Positions 27,711 to 35,432 of a stretch of DNA of 64,000 nucleotides are shown one piece after another (position 1 is the first letter of the stretch; each line of letters starts with the position of its first letter). Source of the stretch: Guptibacillus spartinae. GTDB taxonomy: Bacteria; Bacillota; Bacilli; Bacillales; Guptibacillaceae. Location of the stretch: contig NZ_JAQQWU010000014.1 in NCBI RefSeq assembly GCF_028610625.1, positions 1 through 64,000 of the forward strand, read 5' to 3'. Under the pieces are notes generated by a model, which was not told the origin of the DNA, did no database searches, and worked only from the letters and a program-made list of their open reading frames with translations. The position numbers and the translations under genes were made by a program.

Positions 27711-29615
27711 ATGCAGGATTTCTATGATGTACTAAAGAAAAAAGAACCATTCCATTCACTCAGTGATGAGGAAATTGAGAATTTAATGGCATCTGCCAAA
27801 TTTTCTACTTATCAAAAAGGTGAATTTTTATATCATGAAGATGAAGATGCAAATACCCTTTACCTCCTCGTATCAGGTATTGCAAAAAATATCGTTCATA
27901 AAGCCAACGGTCAGCAGGCTACAATGCGATTTTATTACCCTGGTGATCTGGTAGGACTAATGATTATGCTTACAGATGAGTCAATGACATTTTCAGTTCA
28001 GGCAAACGAAGACTGTCAAGTGATTCAAATAAAAAAAGAAGTGATGTTAAAGATTATGACGGAAAATCCTGCTTTTTCGCATAATGTTCTTGATACAATT
28101 GGGGAACGGATGCGCAGTCTTTATGACGAAATCAAGCAGGAACGTGATCGTGAATCAGATGGAGAAAATATTGCGCTTTATCGAACAAGGGTTAGTTCCA
28201 TTATGGATTCCAAAGTAACGATCCCTCCAACTTATACTGTACTGGAAACAGCCGATCTTTTTCGAACGAAGAATTATGACGGTGTTATCGTAAGTGAAGA
28301 CCGAGAGAGTGTATTAGGGACAGTGACTCCTCTTGAAATCATCAATGCGCTGACGATGGGACAATTTCAAGATCCTATTCATAAATGGATGTATCAAAAA
28401 CCAAATCTCGTTGAAGAAGATGCTTTTAGTTATGAAGCACTTGCTTATTTGAAATTTCACAAGGTATCATTACTACCGGTAGTGAAGCGAGATCGAATCG
28501 TGGGGATGGTATCTGCGAAATCTTTCCTCGGTATTCAAGAATCAGCTTATCTTGATTTATCTTATCGTCTCTCAAGAGCAAAAGAGCTAACTGAAATCAT
28601 GAATCTTTCTCCTCCTATTCATGAAGAGTTTCGTTCATTTATTCAAGAATTACTAGATGCGAATACATTGGGATATGAAATATGTGAAATGATGTCCAAT
28701 TATAACGATGAAATGCACCGCCGCATCATTTTACTTGCCGAAAAGGAAATGATGAAAGAAGGATACGGAAGAGCCCCTGTGAACTATTGCTTTATTGTGA
28801 TGGGGAGTGAAGGAAGAAAAGAACAGGCTTTTAGTACGGATCAGGATAACGGTTTAATTATAGATGATTTTGAACATCTTGAGCACAAGTCGGAGATTGA
28901 AACGTTTTTTAGAGTGTTTGCAGAAAAAATTAATACAATGCTAACAGCGTGCGGCTTGCCAGAATGTGATGGAGGAATTATGGCCAAAAATGAGAAATGG
29001 AGGCGGTCTCTTTCAAATTGGCAAACAGAAGTGAATCGTTGGATTACAGAAACGGACGCTGAAGAAATTCGTAACTTTACGATCTTTATGGACTTTCGAC
29101 CTGTTTACGGCGATTTTGATTTGGCAAGAGCGCTCAGAAGTCGCATAACAGAACGAATTCGAAAAGCTCATACCTTACAAATGCTGTTAATGAAAGACAC
29201 CATTCGATTTCGGGTGCCGCTTAACCCCCTAGGGAAATTGCAGCTTCGGGGTAAAGAAAAAACGCTCGATCTAAAAAAGGCTGCGATCATGCAGATCGTT
29301 AACGGGATACGGATTTTTGCCATGAAATACGGCGTGGAAGAAGTGAACACAATCAAACGTTTACACGAGTTAAAGAAGAAAGAAGTCTTTCATCATCGTG
29401 ACGTCATTAACATTGAAACCTCCCTTCATTATTTGTATACCTTTCGAGTAAGACAGAACCTTTATCAATTAGATAAAGGAACGGAAATTTCCAATTTAGT
29501 TAGACCGATTGAATGGGAGAAAGAAGAAAGAAGGAAAATGAGGGAAGCCCTCCTTGTTGCGAAAAGAATGCAACAGGTAAGTGAGTTAAGCTTTCGTAGG
29601 AATCGGAGTATTTAA
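27711..29615 (+). CDS. cNMP-binding, CBS-pair and DUF294 nucleotidyltransferase-like protein
   Basis: A 634-residue multidomain protein: a cyclic-nucleotide-binding-like domain (about 1-130; YHEDEDANTLYLLVSGIAKN, MRFYYPGDLVGL), a CBS pair (about 150-270), then a DUF294 nucleotidyltransferase-like domain (VMGSEGRKEQAFSTDQDNGLI with the G-S and D-x-D pattern) and its C-terminal helical DUF294_C domain. This is the layout of putative nucleotidyltransferase signal proteins usually paired with a DnaQ-type exonuclease, as here. Substrate and ligand unknown. ATG 27711 follows GGAGG by 5 bases; the TTG upstream lies before the ribosome binding site. Confidence 0.85.
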   Translation: MQDFYDVLKKKEPFHSLSDEEIENLMASAKFSTYQKGEFLYHEDEDANTLYLLVSGIAKNIVHKANGQQATMRFYYPGDLVGLMIMLTDESMTFSVQANEDCQVIQIKKEVMLKIMTENPAFSHNVLDTIGERMRSLYDEIKQERDRESDGENIALYRTRVSSIMDSKVTIPPTYTVLETADLFRTKNYDGVIVSEDRESVLGTVTPLEIINALTMGQFQDPIHKWMYQKPNLVEEDAFSYEALAYLKFHKVSLLPVVKRDRIVGMVSAKSFLGIQESAYLDLSYRLSRAKELTEIMNLSPPIHEEFRSFIQELLDANTLGYEICEMMSNYNDEMHRRIILLAEKEMMKEGYGRAPVNYCFIVMGSEGRKEQAFSTDQDNGLIIDDFEHLEHKSEIETFFRVFAEKINTMLTACGLPECDGGIMAKNEKWRRSLSNWQTEVNRWITETDAEEIRNFTIFMDFRPVYGDFDLARALRSRITERIRKAHTLQMLLMKDTIRFRVPLNPLGKLQLRGKEKTLDLKKAAIMQIVNGIRIFAMKYGVEEVNTIKRLHELKKKEVFHHRDVINIETSLHYLYTFRVRQNLYQLDKGTEISNLVRPIEWEKEERRKMREALLVAKRMQQVSELSFRRNRSI

Positions 29616-29617
29616 AA

Positions 29618-30340
29618 ATGTCGTCCATAGGGTTTAAATTATTGCGTTACTATCTTTATGACCGCTTAAAGTGGCAAAAAAAAATAAAAACAGACAAAAC
29701 GTTACCAGTATATGAACGTTTGTATGATTCATTGTTGTTTTATCAGGAATCGAGTAGTCGATATTTTACTGTTTTTGATCTTGAAACAACAGGTTTTTAT
29801 CCTGCGATTGGAGATGAAGTCATTTCAATTGGAGCAGTAAAAGTTGATTTAATTGAAGGGCGTATTCTTGATGAGTCATTTTATCGTATTGTCCGTCCTG
29901 TTCAAAAAGTTCCAAGATTTGTTCGACAACTAACTGGTTTGTCTATTGATGAAATTCGAGCGGGTTGGACTTTTATCGAGGCATTTGAAGAATTTCTATC
30001 TTTTAGTAAAGGTACAACGCTTGTGGCTCACCCTGTAAAATTTGACGTTTATTTTCTACAAAATTTAATTCAACGATGGGGATTGCCAGACTATTTGCCT
30101 CCTTATTTAGATTCTGAAGCACTTGCAAAGGAGTTATTTCCACGGAGCAATCCGCAGCTGGACTCTTTAATAAGGAAATTTAATATTGAACGTCATGAAC
30201 GCCATCATGCATTGAACGATGCCAAAATGACGGCTGAGCTGCTTTTAAAAATGTTTCACAAATTGGACATGGACCATGGACACGATGAGGAAATAAGACA
30301 GCGAATCGCAAGGGATAATCTCGTATTTGGTAGGAAATAG
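29618..30340 (+). CDS. DnaQ/PolC-type 3'-5' exonuclease domain protein
   Basis: A 240-residue protein. After a 45-residue basic N-terminal region comes a DEDDh exonuclease: YFTVFDLETTGFYPA (DxE), VAHPVKFDVYFL (Asp) and HHALNDAKMTAELL (His and final Asp). It starts 2 bases after the DUF294 protein gene stop, so the two are cotranscribed and probably act together, possibly on RNA or nucleotides. It is too short to be a full polymerase subunit; a proofreading or RNA-trimming role is possible. Confidence 0.85.
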   Translation: MSSIGFKLLRYYLYDRLKWQKKIKTDKTLPVYERLYDSLLFYQESSSRYFTVFDLETTGFYPAIGDEVISIGAVKVDLIEGRILDESFYRIVRPVQKVPRFVRQLTGLSIDEIRAGWTFIEAFEEFLSFSKGTTLVAHPVKFDVYFLQNLIQRWGLPDYLPPYLDSEALAKELFPRSNPQLDSLIRKFNIERHERHHALNDAKMTAELLLKMFHKLDMDHGHDEEIRQRIARDNLVFGRK

Positions 30341-30372
30341 CTTTATTTCTTTAAATTATTCCCCGGGTAAGC

Positions 30373-30390
30373 GCACAAAGTGCTTTTTTT
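30373..30390 (+). terminator. Weak terminator-like hairpin
   Basis: GCAC (30373-30376) and GTGC (30380-30383) form a short stem followed by seven T. The stem is only 4 base pairs, so efficiency is uncertain. Confidence 0.35.
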
Positions 30391-30524
30391 CGACGCTTTC
30401 TTTTAGAAAACTTGTTGAATCACCGTTTACAATTGTCGTCTCTTGTTGTAACTTTGAGTAGTATATTGAAGTTTCTGAGTTTTTTTAGAAATATTTCAGA
30501 TTGAATGTAATGGAGAGATGGAAA

Positions 30525-30644
30525 TTGAAGCAGGTTATTATGGTCTTATTTTTTATGGTAATCGCGTTAACAGTTGTTGTAATGAGTCAAATTAGTGATT
30601 CGGCTCAAATCTATAGTGACAATGAGGTCATTGTTCAAAAATAG
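30525..30644 (+). CDS. 39-residue small membrane protein
   Basis: A short gene starting at TTG 30525 with GGAGAG 8 bases upstream and stopping at TAG 30642-30644. The product begins MKQVIMVLFFMVIALTVVVM, one hydrophobic helix, then a polar tail of about 19 residues ending VIVQK. It could be a single-pass membrane peptide or a secreted peptide with a signal sequence. Its place just before a spore coat gene might mean sporulation expression, but no sporulation promoter is obvious directly upstream. Only homology or expression data would confirm it. Confidence 0.4.
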   Translation: MKQVIMVLFFMVIALTVVVMSQISDSAQIYSDNEVIVQK

Positions 30645-30691
30645 GCTTGAAAATATGGTGAGGATTAGGAAAATAAGGACAAAAACACAGT

Positions 30692-30719
30692 ACATGTACA
30701 ACGGAGTGAACATAGGCTA
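30692..30719 (+). promoter_or_regulatory. Likely sigma-K promoter of cotD
   Basis: The -10 CATAGGCTA (30711-30719) fits the sigma-K consensus CATANNNTA exactly, with AC about 17 bases upstream as the -35. cotD of B. subtilis is a late mother-cell, sigma-K-dependent gene, so the context agrees. Confidence 0.5.
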
Positions 30720-30758
30720 GTAGGGAAATCACCAAATTAAGAAGGGGGAACCTACACT

Positions 30759-31283
30759 ATGTTTCAAAGACATCATCGAATGGGACCAAATGGAAATATG
30801 CCAAATCAGGTGAGTCCAGCCATGCAGGGTCCGAATGCGAATATGCCGAATCAAGTGAGTCCAGCTATGCAGGGTCCGAATGCAAATATGCCAAATCAAG
30901 TGAGCCCAGCTATGAAAGGTGGCATGCCTGGCCAAGTGAGTCCGGCCATGCAAGGCCCAGGAGGTCCATGTCCGACAAGTCCTGTTGTTTATCCGACAAA
31001 ATGTTGTGTGAAGAATCATTACTATAAGCACAATGTGGATCATATTCATCCTACTCATATAAAAAATGTTCATCATCACATGTATGAGCACAATCATAGC
31101 TATCCTTTAACTGAGTCAGACGAAGTGTTAGCATCACATATGAATAACTATCCACCACCACGTCCTACAGGTGCTATGCCGGCTGGATACGCACCTACAA
31201 ATCCATCTCAAGTAGCAGGGGCTATGCAGTGGCCAAATGGAATGAATGGTCAAGTAAGTCCAGCTCAAAAGAGAAGAAAATAA
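30759..31283 (+). CDS. cotD: CotD-type inner spore coat protein with tandem repeats
   Basis: A 174-residue protein. The central part has CotD features: PTKCCVKNHYYKHNVDHIHPTHI with paired Cys and a His-rich stretch, then MYEHNHSYP. The N-terminus has three 15-residue repeats of GPNxNMPNQVSPAMQ and a shortened fourth copy; QVSPA occurs again near the C-terminus. Synteny (mrfAB-cotD-ypsA) supports the name. The start ATG 30759 follows AAGGGGGAACCTACACT. It probably assembles in the inner coat late in sporulation under sigma-K. Confidence 0.82.
   Translation: MFQRHHRMGPNGNMPNQVSPAMQGPNANMPNQVSPAMQGPNANMPNQVSPAMKGGMPGQVSPAMQGPGGPCPTSPVVYPTKCCVKNHYYKHNVDHIHPTHIKNVHHHMYEHNHSYPLTESDEVLASHMNNYPPPRPTGAMPAGYAPTNPSQVAGAMQWPNGMNGQVSPAQKRRK
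30783..30953 (+). repeat. 45-bp in-frame tandem repeats inside cotD
   Basis: Three 45-base units (30783-30827, 30828-30872, 30873-30917) and one 36-base degenerate unit (30918-30953) encode GPNxNMPNQVSPAMQ. The first three are nearly identical at the DNA level, so copy number may vary among strains. Confidence 0.85.
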
Positions 31284-31338
31284 TGATTTAATGAAACGAA
31301 CTGGGCTACCAGTTCGTTTTTACATAGGAGGTGCGGAA

Positions 31339-31914
31339 GTGGCAAACGTTTTGCTAGTTACGGGTTATAAAGCACACGAGCTGGGAATCTTTAATGATGA
31401 TCACCCCGGACTACCTATTATTAAAGCAGCACTTAAAGGAAGAATGGTACAGTTGATTGAAGAAAAAGAGGTAGAATGGATTTTAATTAGTGGGCAGACA
31501 GGAGTGGAACTGTGGGCAGGGGAAGTTGCTCTTGATTTAAGGGAGCTTTATCCTAATCTTAAGCTTGCTATATTGACGCCGTTTTTGGAACAGGAGAGCA
31601 AGTGGAAAGAACCGACTCAAGACTTTTATAACATGATCCTGGCTGAGGCTGACTTTGTTGAGTCCATTACGAACCGTCCTTATGAAAACCCAGGACAGTT
31701 GAAAGCAAAGAACGAATTTTTAGTCCGTAAAAGTCACGCTATGCTTGTTTTATATGACGAAGAAACGCCAGGTTCTCCAGATTATTACTTAAAAGAAGCA
31801 AAGAACAGACAAAGAACGGATGCTGCATACGAAATTTTTACCATCACGCCGATTGATCTCGATTTATTGGAACAGGATATACGGGAGAGTGATCCTGATT
31901 TCTACAAGCAATGA
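31339..31914 (+). CDS. ypsA: YpsA family protein (DUF1273)
   Basis: A 191-residue Rossmann-like protein of the SLOG superfamily, tied in Firmicutes to cell division and oxidative stress. Sequence marks are LLVTGYKAHELGIF at the N-terminus, ILISGQTGVELWAGEVALDL and the late LVLYDEETPGSPDYYLKEA. I start at GTG 31339, just after AGGAGGTGCGGAA; an earlier ATG at 31291 lacks a ribosome binding site and is absent from the family alignment as I know it. Its neighbour gpsB is the usual partner gene. Confidence 0.88.
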   Translation: MANVLLVTGYKAHELGIFNDDHPGLPIIKAALKGRMVQLIEEKEVEWILISGQTGVELWAGEVALDLRELYPNLKLAILTPFLEQESKWKEPTQDFYNMILAEADFVESITNRPYENPGQLKAKNEFLVRKSHAMLVLYDEETPGSPDYYLKEAKNRQRTDAAYEIFTITPIDLDLLEQDIRESDPDFYKQ

Positions 31915-32004
31915 GGCGTTTTAAAGAGATTCCGATTGACAAGAGGGAGCTCTTTTGGAAGAATAAAATAAAGACAATAATTGTATACATACAGAGGTGA
32001 TAAA

Positions 32005-32325
32005 ATGGCCGAGCAACAACCGACTCAACTAACAGCTAAAGATATTCTTGAAAAAGATTTTAAAAGCGGGTTTCGCGGATATGATCAGGATGATGTTGAT
32101 AAGTTTTTAGATGTTGTGATTAAAGATTATGAGCGTTTCGAGAATGATATTGAGCAGCTACGTCAAGAAAATACACGGTTACGAAGAGAAATGGATCGCA
32201 TGTCTGAACAGCAAAAAAGACAGCAGACGCGTTCACAAACGCAACCAGGCAATACGAACTACGACATTTTAAAACGATTATCCAATCTAGAAAAACATGT
32301 GTTTGGGAGTAAGTTGTACGAATAA
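32005..32325 (+). CDS. gpsB: Cell division protein GpsB
   Basis: A 106-residue DivIVA-related coiled-coil protein that coordinates peptidoglycan synthases (PBP1 shuttling) between septum and side wall. The N-terminal lipid/protein-binding domain is [20 protein letters not shown], followed by a coiled coil ([19 protein letters not shown]) and a short C-terminal trimerising helix ([14 protein letters not shown]). ATG 32005 follows AGAGGTGATAAA. Position between ypsA and rnpB is as in B. subtilis. Confidence 0.95.
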   Translation: MAEQQPTQLTAKDILEKDFKSGFRGYDQDDVDKFLDVVIKDYERFENDIEQLRQENTRLRREMDRMSEQQKRQQTRSQTQPGNTNYDILKRLSNLEKHVFGSKLYE

Positions 32326-32423
32326 GCCGCCGAATGGTGGTTTATTTTTTATATTCTTTATAAATTTCATTCACCGTACTATAATAATTTTAGGGAAACA
32401 CCAATACATTTTATTAAGCCAAC

Positions 32424-32452
32424 TTGCATCAATGCGGATTATAAGATATAAT
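32424..32452 (+). promoter_or_regulatory. Sigma-A promoter of rnpB
   Basis: TTGCAT (32424-32429), a 17-base spacer and a perfect TATAAT (32447-32452). Transcription would start near 32460, just upstream of the mature RNA. Confidence 0.75.
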
Positions 32453-32470
32453 TGCTTTTGCTGTCCTAAT

Positions 32471-32887
32471 AATGATAACGTTCGGGTGATCGCTGTATGT
32501 TACACATAAGTAACATATAGAGGAAAGTCCATGCTCGCACGATCTGAGATGATCGTAGTGTTCGTGCCTGATGAAACAATAAGTCAGGGTAGTCCAATTT
32601 TGGACTAACGGCGAGGAAACGGCCTAAGTTCTTAACGGATACGGCCTGAATACTCTGAAAGTGCCACAGTGACGAAGTCTTAATGGAAACATTAAGAGTG
32701 GAACGAGGTAAACCCCACGAGCGAGAAACCCAAATTATGGTAGGGGAGCTTTCTCGAAGGAATTGAACGGAGAGAAAGCCAGGCGGTGAGGACGCGTCTG
32801 GAGATAGATGATGACCACTTGAGTACGAGGGGAGACCCGTTCGCAGTACGATAGAACAGAACATGGCTTACAGAACGTTATCATCTT
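32471..32887 (+). ncRNA. rnpB: RNase P RNA, Bacillus (B) type
   Basis: The catalytic RNA of ribonuclease P, which matures tRNA 5' ends. The 5' end AACGTTCGGG and 3' end CAGAACGTTATCAT form the closing helix P1. Universally conserved blocks are visible: AGAGGAAAGTCCATGCTCGCAC (CR-I, 32518 onward), GAAAGTGCCACAGTGACGAAG, GTGGAACGAGGTAAACCCC, CGAGCGAGAAACCCAAAT and AGATAGATGATGACC. The length near 417 bases fits B-type RNA. End positions are placed by comparison with the B. subtilis RNA as I remember it. Confidence 0.95.
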
Positions 32888-32892
32888 TGATG

Positions 32893-32913
32893 AAAAGCCC
32901 TTATGGGGCTTTT
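32893..32913 (+). terminator. Terminator of rnpB
   Basis: AAAAGCCC (32893-32900) pairs with GGGCTTTT (32906-32913), followed by TTG. Confidence 0.85.
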
Positions 32914-33068
32914 TTGTACGTTAAGGCTATAAACGTGTTTGACTGGAAAACCTAAGAGGAATTCGTGATAAGTAGTGCCTCATTAATTTCAAATAGGATA
33001 AACATAACAGTATTAATGACTAAAACAACGATTATTACATAGAGAGCGAAAAGATTGGAGTGGAAAAG

Positions 33069-34208
33069 ATGGCGAAATATGAATTAATTGCAACGGCCAC
33101 CATGGGGCTCGAATCATTGGTTGCTCGTGAAGTAAAGGATCTAGGTTTTGAAAATGTACGCGTAGAAAATGGCAAGGTTACTTATGAGAGTGATGAAATC
33201 GGGATTTGTCGTTCGAATTATTGGCTAAGAACAGCAGACCGTGTAAAACTAAAAGTTGGCGAATTTAAAGTTACCTCGTTTGATGAGCTGTTTGAAGCAA
33301 CAAAAGCTCTTCCGTGGGGAGAGTTGTTACCTGAGAATGCTGAATTTCCTGTTAGCGGACGATCGGTAAAGTCAACGCTGTACAGTGTTCCAGACTGCCA
33401 GGCGATTGTAAAAAAAGCAATCGTTGAAAGTTTAAAGGAAAAATACAATGTTTCCTGGTTTGAAGAAGATGGGCCGCTGTTTAAGATCGAAGTTGCGATT
33501 CATAAGGATACAGCTATTCTTACCATTGATACAAGTGGTAAAGGACTCCACCGCAGAGGCTATCGTTACCTTCATAGTGCAGCGCCTCTAAAAGAAACAA
33601 TGGCGGCTGCTATGGTGATGCTAACAAATTGGAATGCTGATAAACCTTTTATGGATCCGTTTTGCGGTTCCGGTACACTTCCAATTGAAGCTGCGATGAT
33701 TGGCCAAAATATCGCACCAGGATTTAATCGAGAATTTGCATCCGAAGACTGGTCATGGATCGGAAAGAAACGCTGGGAAGAAGCCATGATTGAAGCGGAA
33801 GATTTAGCAAAATATGATCAGCCTCTTCATATCTTTGGTAGCGATCTTGACCCCAAAATGGTTGATCTTTCAAAAAATAATGCTCTGGAAGCTGGATTCG
33901 GAGATATGATTCAATTCAAGCAAATGCAAGTAACGGACGTTAGCTCAAGGTTTGAGTATGGGACCCTTATTGGTAACCCACCGTATGGCGAGCGACTCGG
34001 TGAGCGGGAAGAAGTAGAAGACATGTATCGAAAAATGGGGAAAGCGTTCCGTGAGCGACTTGATACCTGGTCAGTGTACATTTTAACTTCTCATCCTCGT
34101 TTCCAGGAAGTTTATGGTAAACGAGCGACAAAGAATCGTAAGCTATACAATGGTGATATCAAAACGCATTACTATCAATTCTTTGGACCAAGACCGCCAA
34201 AAAATTAA
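33069..34208 (+). CDS. ypsC: THUMP-domain class I RNA methyltransferase (YpsC)
   Basis: A 379-residue RlmL-N-like enzyme that probably makes N2-methylguanosine in 23S rRNA. The N-terminal THUMP domain (about 45-155) binds RNA. The methyltransferase domain has MDPFCGSGTLPIEAAMIG (SAM-binding motif), FGSDLDPKMVDLSKNNA and the catalytic NPPYGERLG. I start at ATG 33069, 8 bases after GGAG; the GTG at 33060 is too close. It follows rnpB as in B. subtilis and ends at a strong terminator. Confidence 0.9.
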   Translation: MAKYELIATATMGLESLVAREVKDLGFENVRVENGKVTYESDEIGICRSNYWLRTADRVKLKVGEFKVTSFDELFEATKALPWGELLPENAEFPVSGRSVKSTLYSVPDCQAIVKKAIVESLKEKYNVSWFEEDGPLFKIEVAIHKDTAILTIDTSGKGLHRRGYRYLHSAAPLKETMAAAMVMLTNWNADKPFMDPFCGSGTLPIEAAMIGQNIAPGFNREFASEDWSWIGKKRWEEAMIEAEDLAKYDQPLHIFGSDLDPKMVDLSKNNALEAGFGDMIQFKQMQVTDVSSRFEYGTLIGNPPYGERLGEREEVEDMYRKMGKAFRERLDTWSVYILTSHPRFQEVYGKRATKNRKLYNGDIKTHYYQFFGPRPPKN

Positions 34209-34216
34209 CTTTAGAC

Positions 34217-34250
34217 AAAAGCACCTCTCCATGAAAGGAGAGGTGCTTTT
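34217..34250. terminator. Bidirectional terminator after ypsC
   Basis: AAAAGCACCTCTCC (34217-34230) pairs perfectly with GGAGAGGTGCTTTT (34237-34250); T-run follows. It can also end the converging small gene. Confidence 0.85.
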
Positions 34251-34274
34251 TGACTTTATTTATAAAACATCTTA

Positions 34275-34514
34275 TTAAACTTTTTCAACGACATACGCAC
34301 GCTTATTACGGAAATATTTATCGCCATCGTCAGCCGAGTGTTCAAAAAACCCTTCAACTTCATGAACCACTTTATATTCTCGCTCTGGATCAGAAAAAAG
34401 TTGCGAAGCGTTACTTGCTAGCAGCACAATATCAGTGGTCGATACAAAGCTATCGAGTTCTTTTGCTTTATAGTGCTCACCAGGTTTTAACGTATTGATT
34501 TGATGCTGTCTCAT
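34275..34514 (-). CDS. Hypothetical 79-residue protein
   Basis: A small soluble acidic protein, MRQHQINTLKPGEHYKAKEL at the start and KYFRNKRAYVVEKV at the end. The start is supported by AAGGGGA 9 bases before ATG 34514 on the minus strand. No signal peptide, membrane helix or metal motif. I do not recognise a family. It converges with ypsC and shares its terminator. Confidence 0.55.
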   Translation of the reverse strand: MRQHQINTLKPGEHYKAKELDSFVSTTDIVLLASNASQLFSDPEREYKVVHEVEGFFEHSADDGDKYFRNKRAYVVEKV

Positions 34515-34671
34515 GAAGAAATCCCCTTTCCAAAATTTGATTTACTTTTGTGTTTCCACGTGACTATCGCTTTTAAACGGAATAATGCGGATGGAACATC
34601 ATGAGTCTGAATCATTTGAGGGAAGTTTGTTTCATAGAGTAAGAAGAGTTGGACAATGAAGGGGTGCATTT

Positions 34672-34980
34672 ATGAAAAAAATGATTTTGGGTATGATTAT
34701 TTCAATAGCCGTCATAATGTTCCTTACGAATCCAAGCCAGGAAGATTACAGTAGATGGGTTGGGAAGCAGTTAAAGAAAGATCAAAATGCACTGATTGAG
34801 TTAGGCATCGATCTTGCAGTTGTTCCCTATGTAAGAGATCAAACATCACGAACGGAAGCATATGTTTTTTCGATTTATCGAACAAAATTATGGAATAATA
34901 AAGAAATAGTAGCGATTGGAATGTTTGATTCATTCTACATTAATAAGAAAAACATTGAAAAAATAAAAGAGGTTGATTGA
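34672..34980 (+). CDS. DUF4359-like secreted or membrane protein
   Basis: A 102-residue protein with an N-terminal hydrophobic segment (residues 4-20) followed by TNPSQEDYSRWVGKQLK, the pattern I associate with DUF4359. The remaining part carries aromatic-rich strands (YVFSIYRTKLWNNKEIVAIGMFDSFY). ATG 34672 follows AAGGGGTGCATTT. Function unknown. It is monocistronic. Confidence 0.6.
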   Translation: MKKMILGMIISIAVIMFLTNPSQEDYSRWVGKQLKKDQNALIELGIDLAVVPYVRDQTSRTEAYVFSIYRTKLWNNKEIVAIGMFDSFYINKKNIEKIKEVD

Positions 34981-34989
34981 AATGGAAAA

Positions 34990-35025
34990 CGTATAGGAAA
35001 AGACATGTATGCCTTTTCCTATACG
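34990..35025. terminator. Inverted repeat between converging genes
   Basis: CGTATAGGAAAAG (34990-35002) pairs perfectly with CTTTTCCTATACG (35013-35025). On the minus strand a short T-run follows, so it best serves the leftward yppF-like gene. Confidence 0.6.
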
Positions 35026-35062
35026 TATCATACGTAACTTATGGTAGGATAGAACAGAGGGA

Positions 35063-35269
35063 TTAAAAGGCTTTCATCTCTTCATGCGTGAAGTATTCAG
35101 GTTTCTTAGCACCCTGAGCATGAAGTTCTTTAAAGTAGATTTGATACTCATTTAAAGAGAGCGACCCTTGTAAATAATTCACCTGGATAAAGTCTAGTAA
35201 TTCGTCTGCGGTAGCTGGCTTTCTTCCTTTTACCTGATCGAATGTGTGAATCAGATTCTGAATAGACAT
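35063..35269 (-). CDS. YppF-like small protein
   Basis: A 68-residue helical protein resembling the YppF family: a first helix (IQNLIHTFDQVKG), ADELLDFIQVNYLQGSLSLNEYQIYFKELHAQGA, then a short tail. B. subtilis has yppF in the same general neighbourhood. ATG 35269 is preceded on the minus strand by GGAGGGATTTAG. Function unknown. Confidence 0.6.
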   Translation of the reverse strand: MSIQNLIHTFDQVKGRKPATADELLDFIQVNYLQGSLSLNEYQIYFKELHAQGAKKPEYFTHEEMKAF

Positions 35270-35432
35270 CTAAATCCCTCCTTGAACTATTTGCTTACCA
35301 AAAGGATAACATGAGAACGTTCAGATCGATTATTTTAGAATTTTTTAACTTCCGACAAATCCTTACATAATGAAACGAGATGTGTCGAATTTACTTTGAA
35401 GCAACATATTATTAAAAAAGGGGAATGTGAAT

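Larger units (their letters stand above)
30341..30758. other. Intergenic stretch before cotD
   Basis: About 418 bases. It contains a weak hairpin plus T-run just after the exonuclease gene (30373-30390), a 39-codon gene with a membrane-type sequence (30525-30644), and a likely sigma-K promoter for cotD (30692-30719). Confidence 0.5.

Noticed and set aside
30783-30953. Direct repeats that might be a CRISPR array
   Set aside because: The units are adjacent without spacers and encode an in-frame peptide repeat in a coat protein.
32297-32864. Open frames across the rnpB region on both strands
   Set aside because: The conserved RNase P RNA blocks explain the sequence; the frames have no ribosome binding site and no family likeness.
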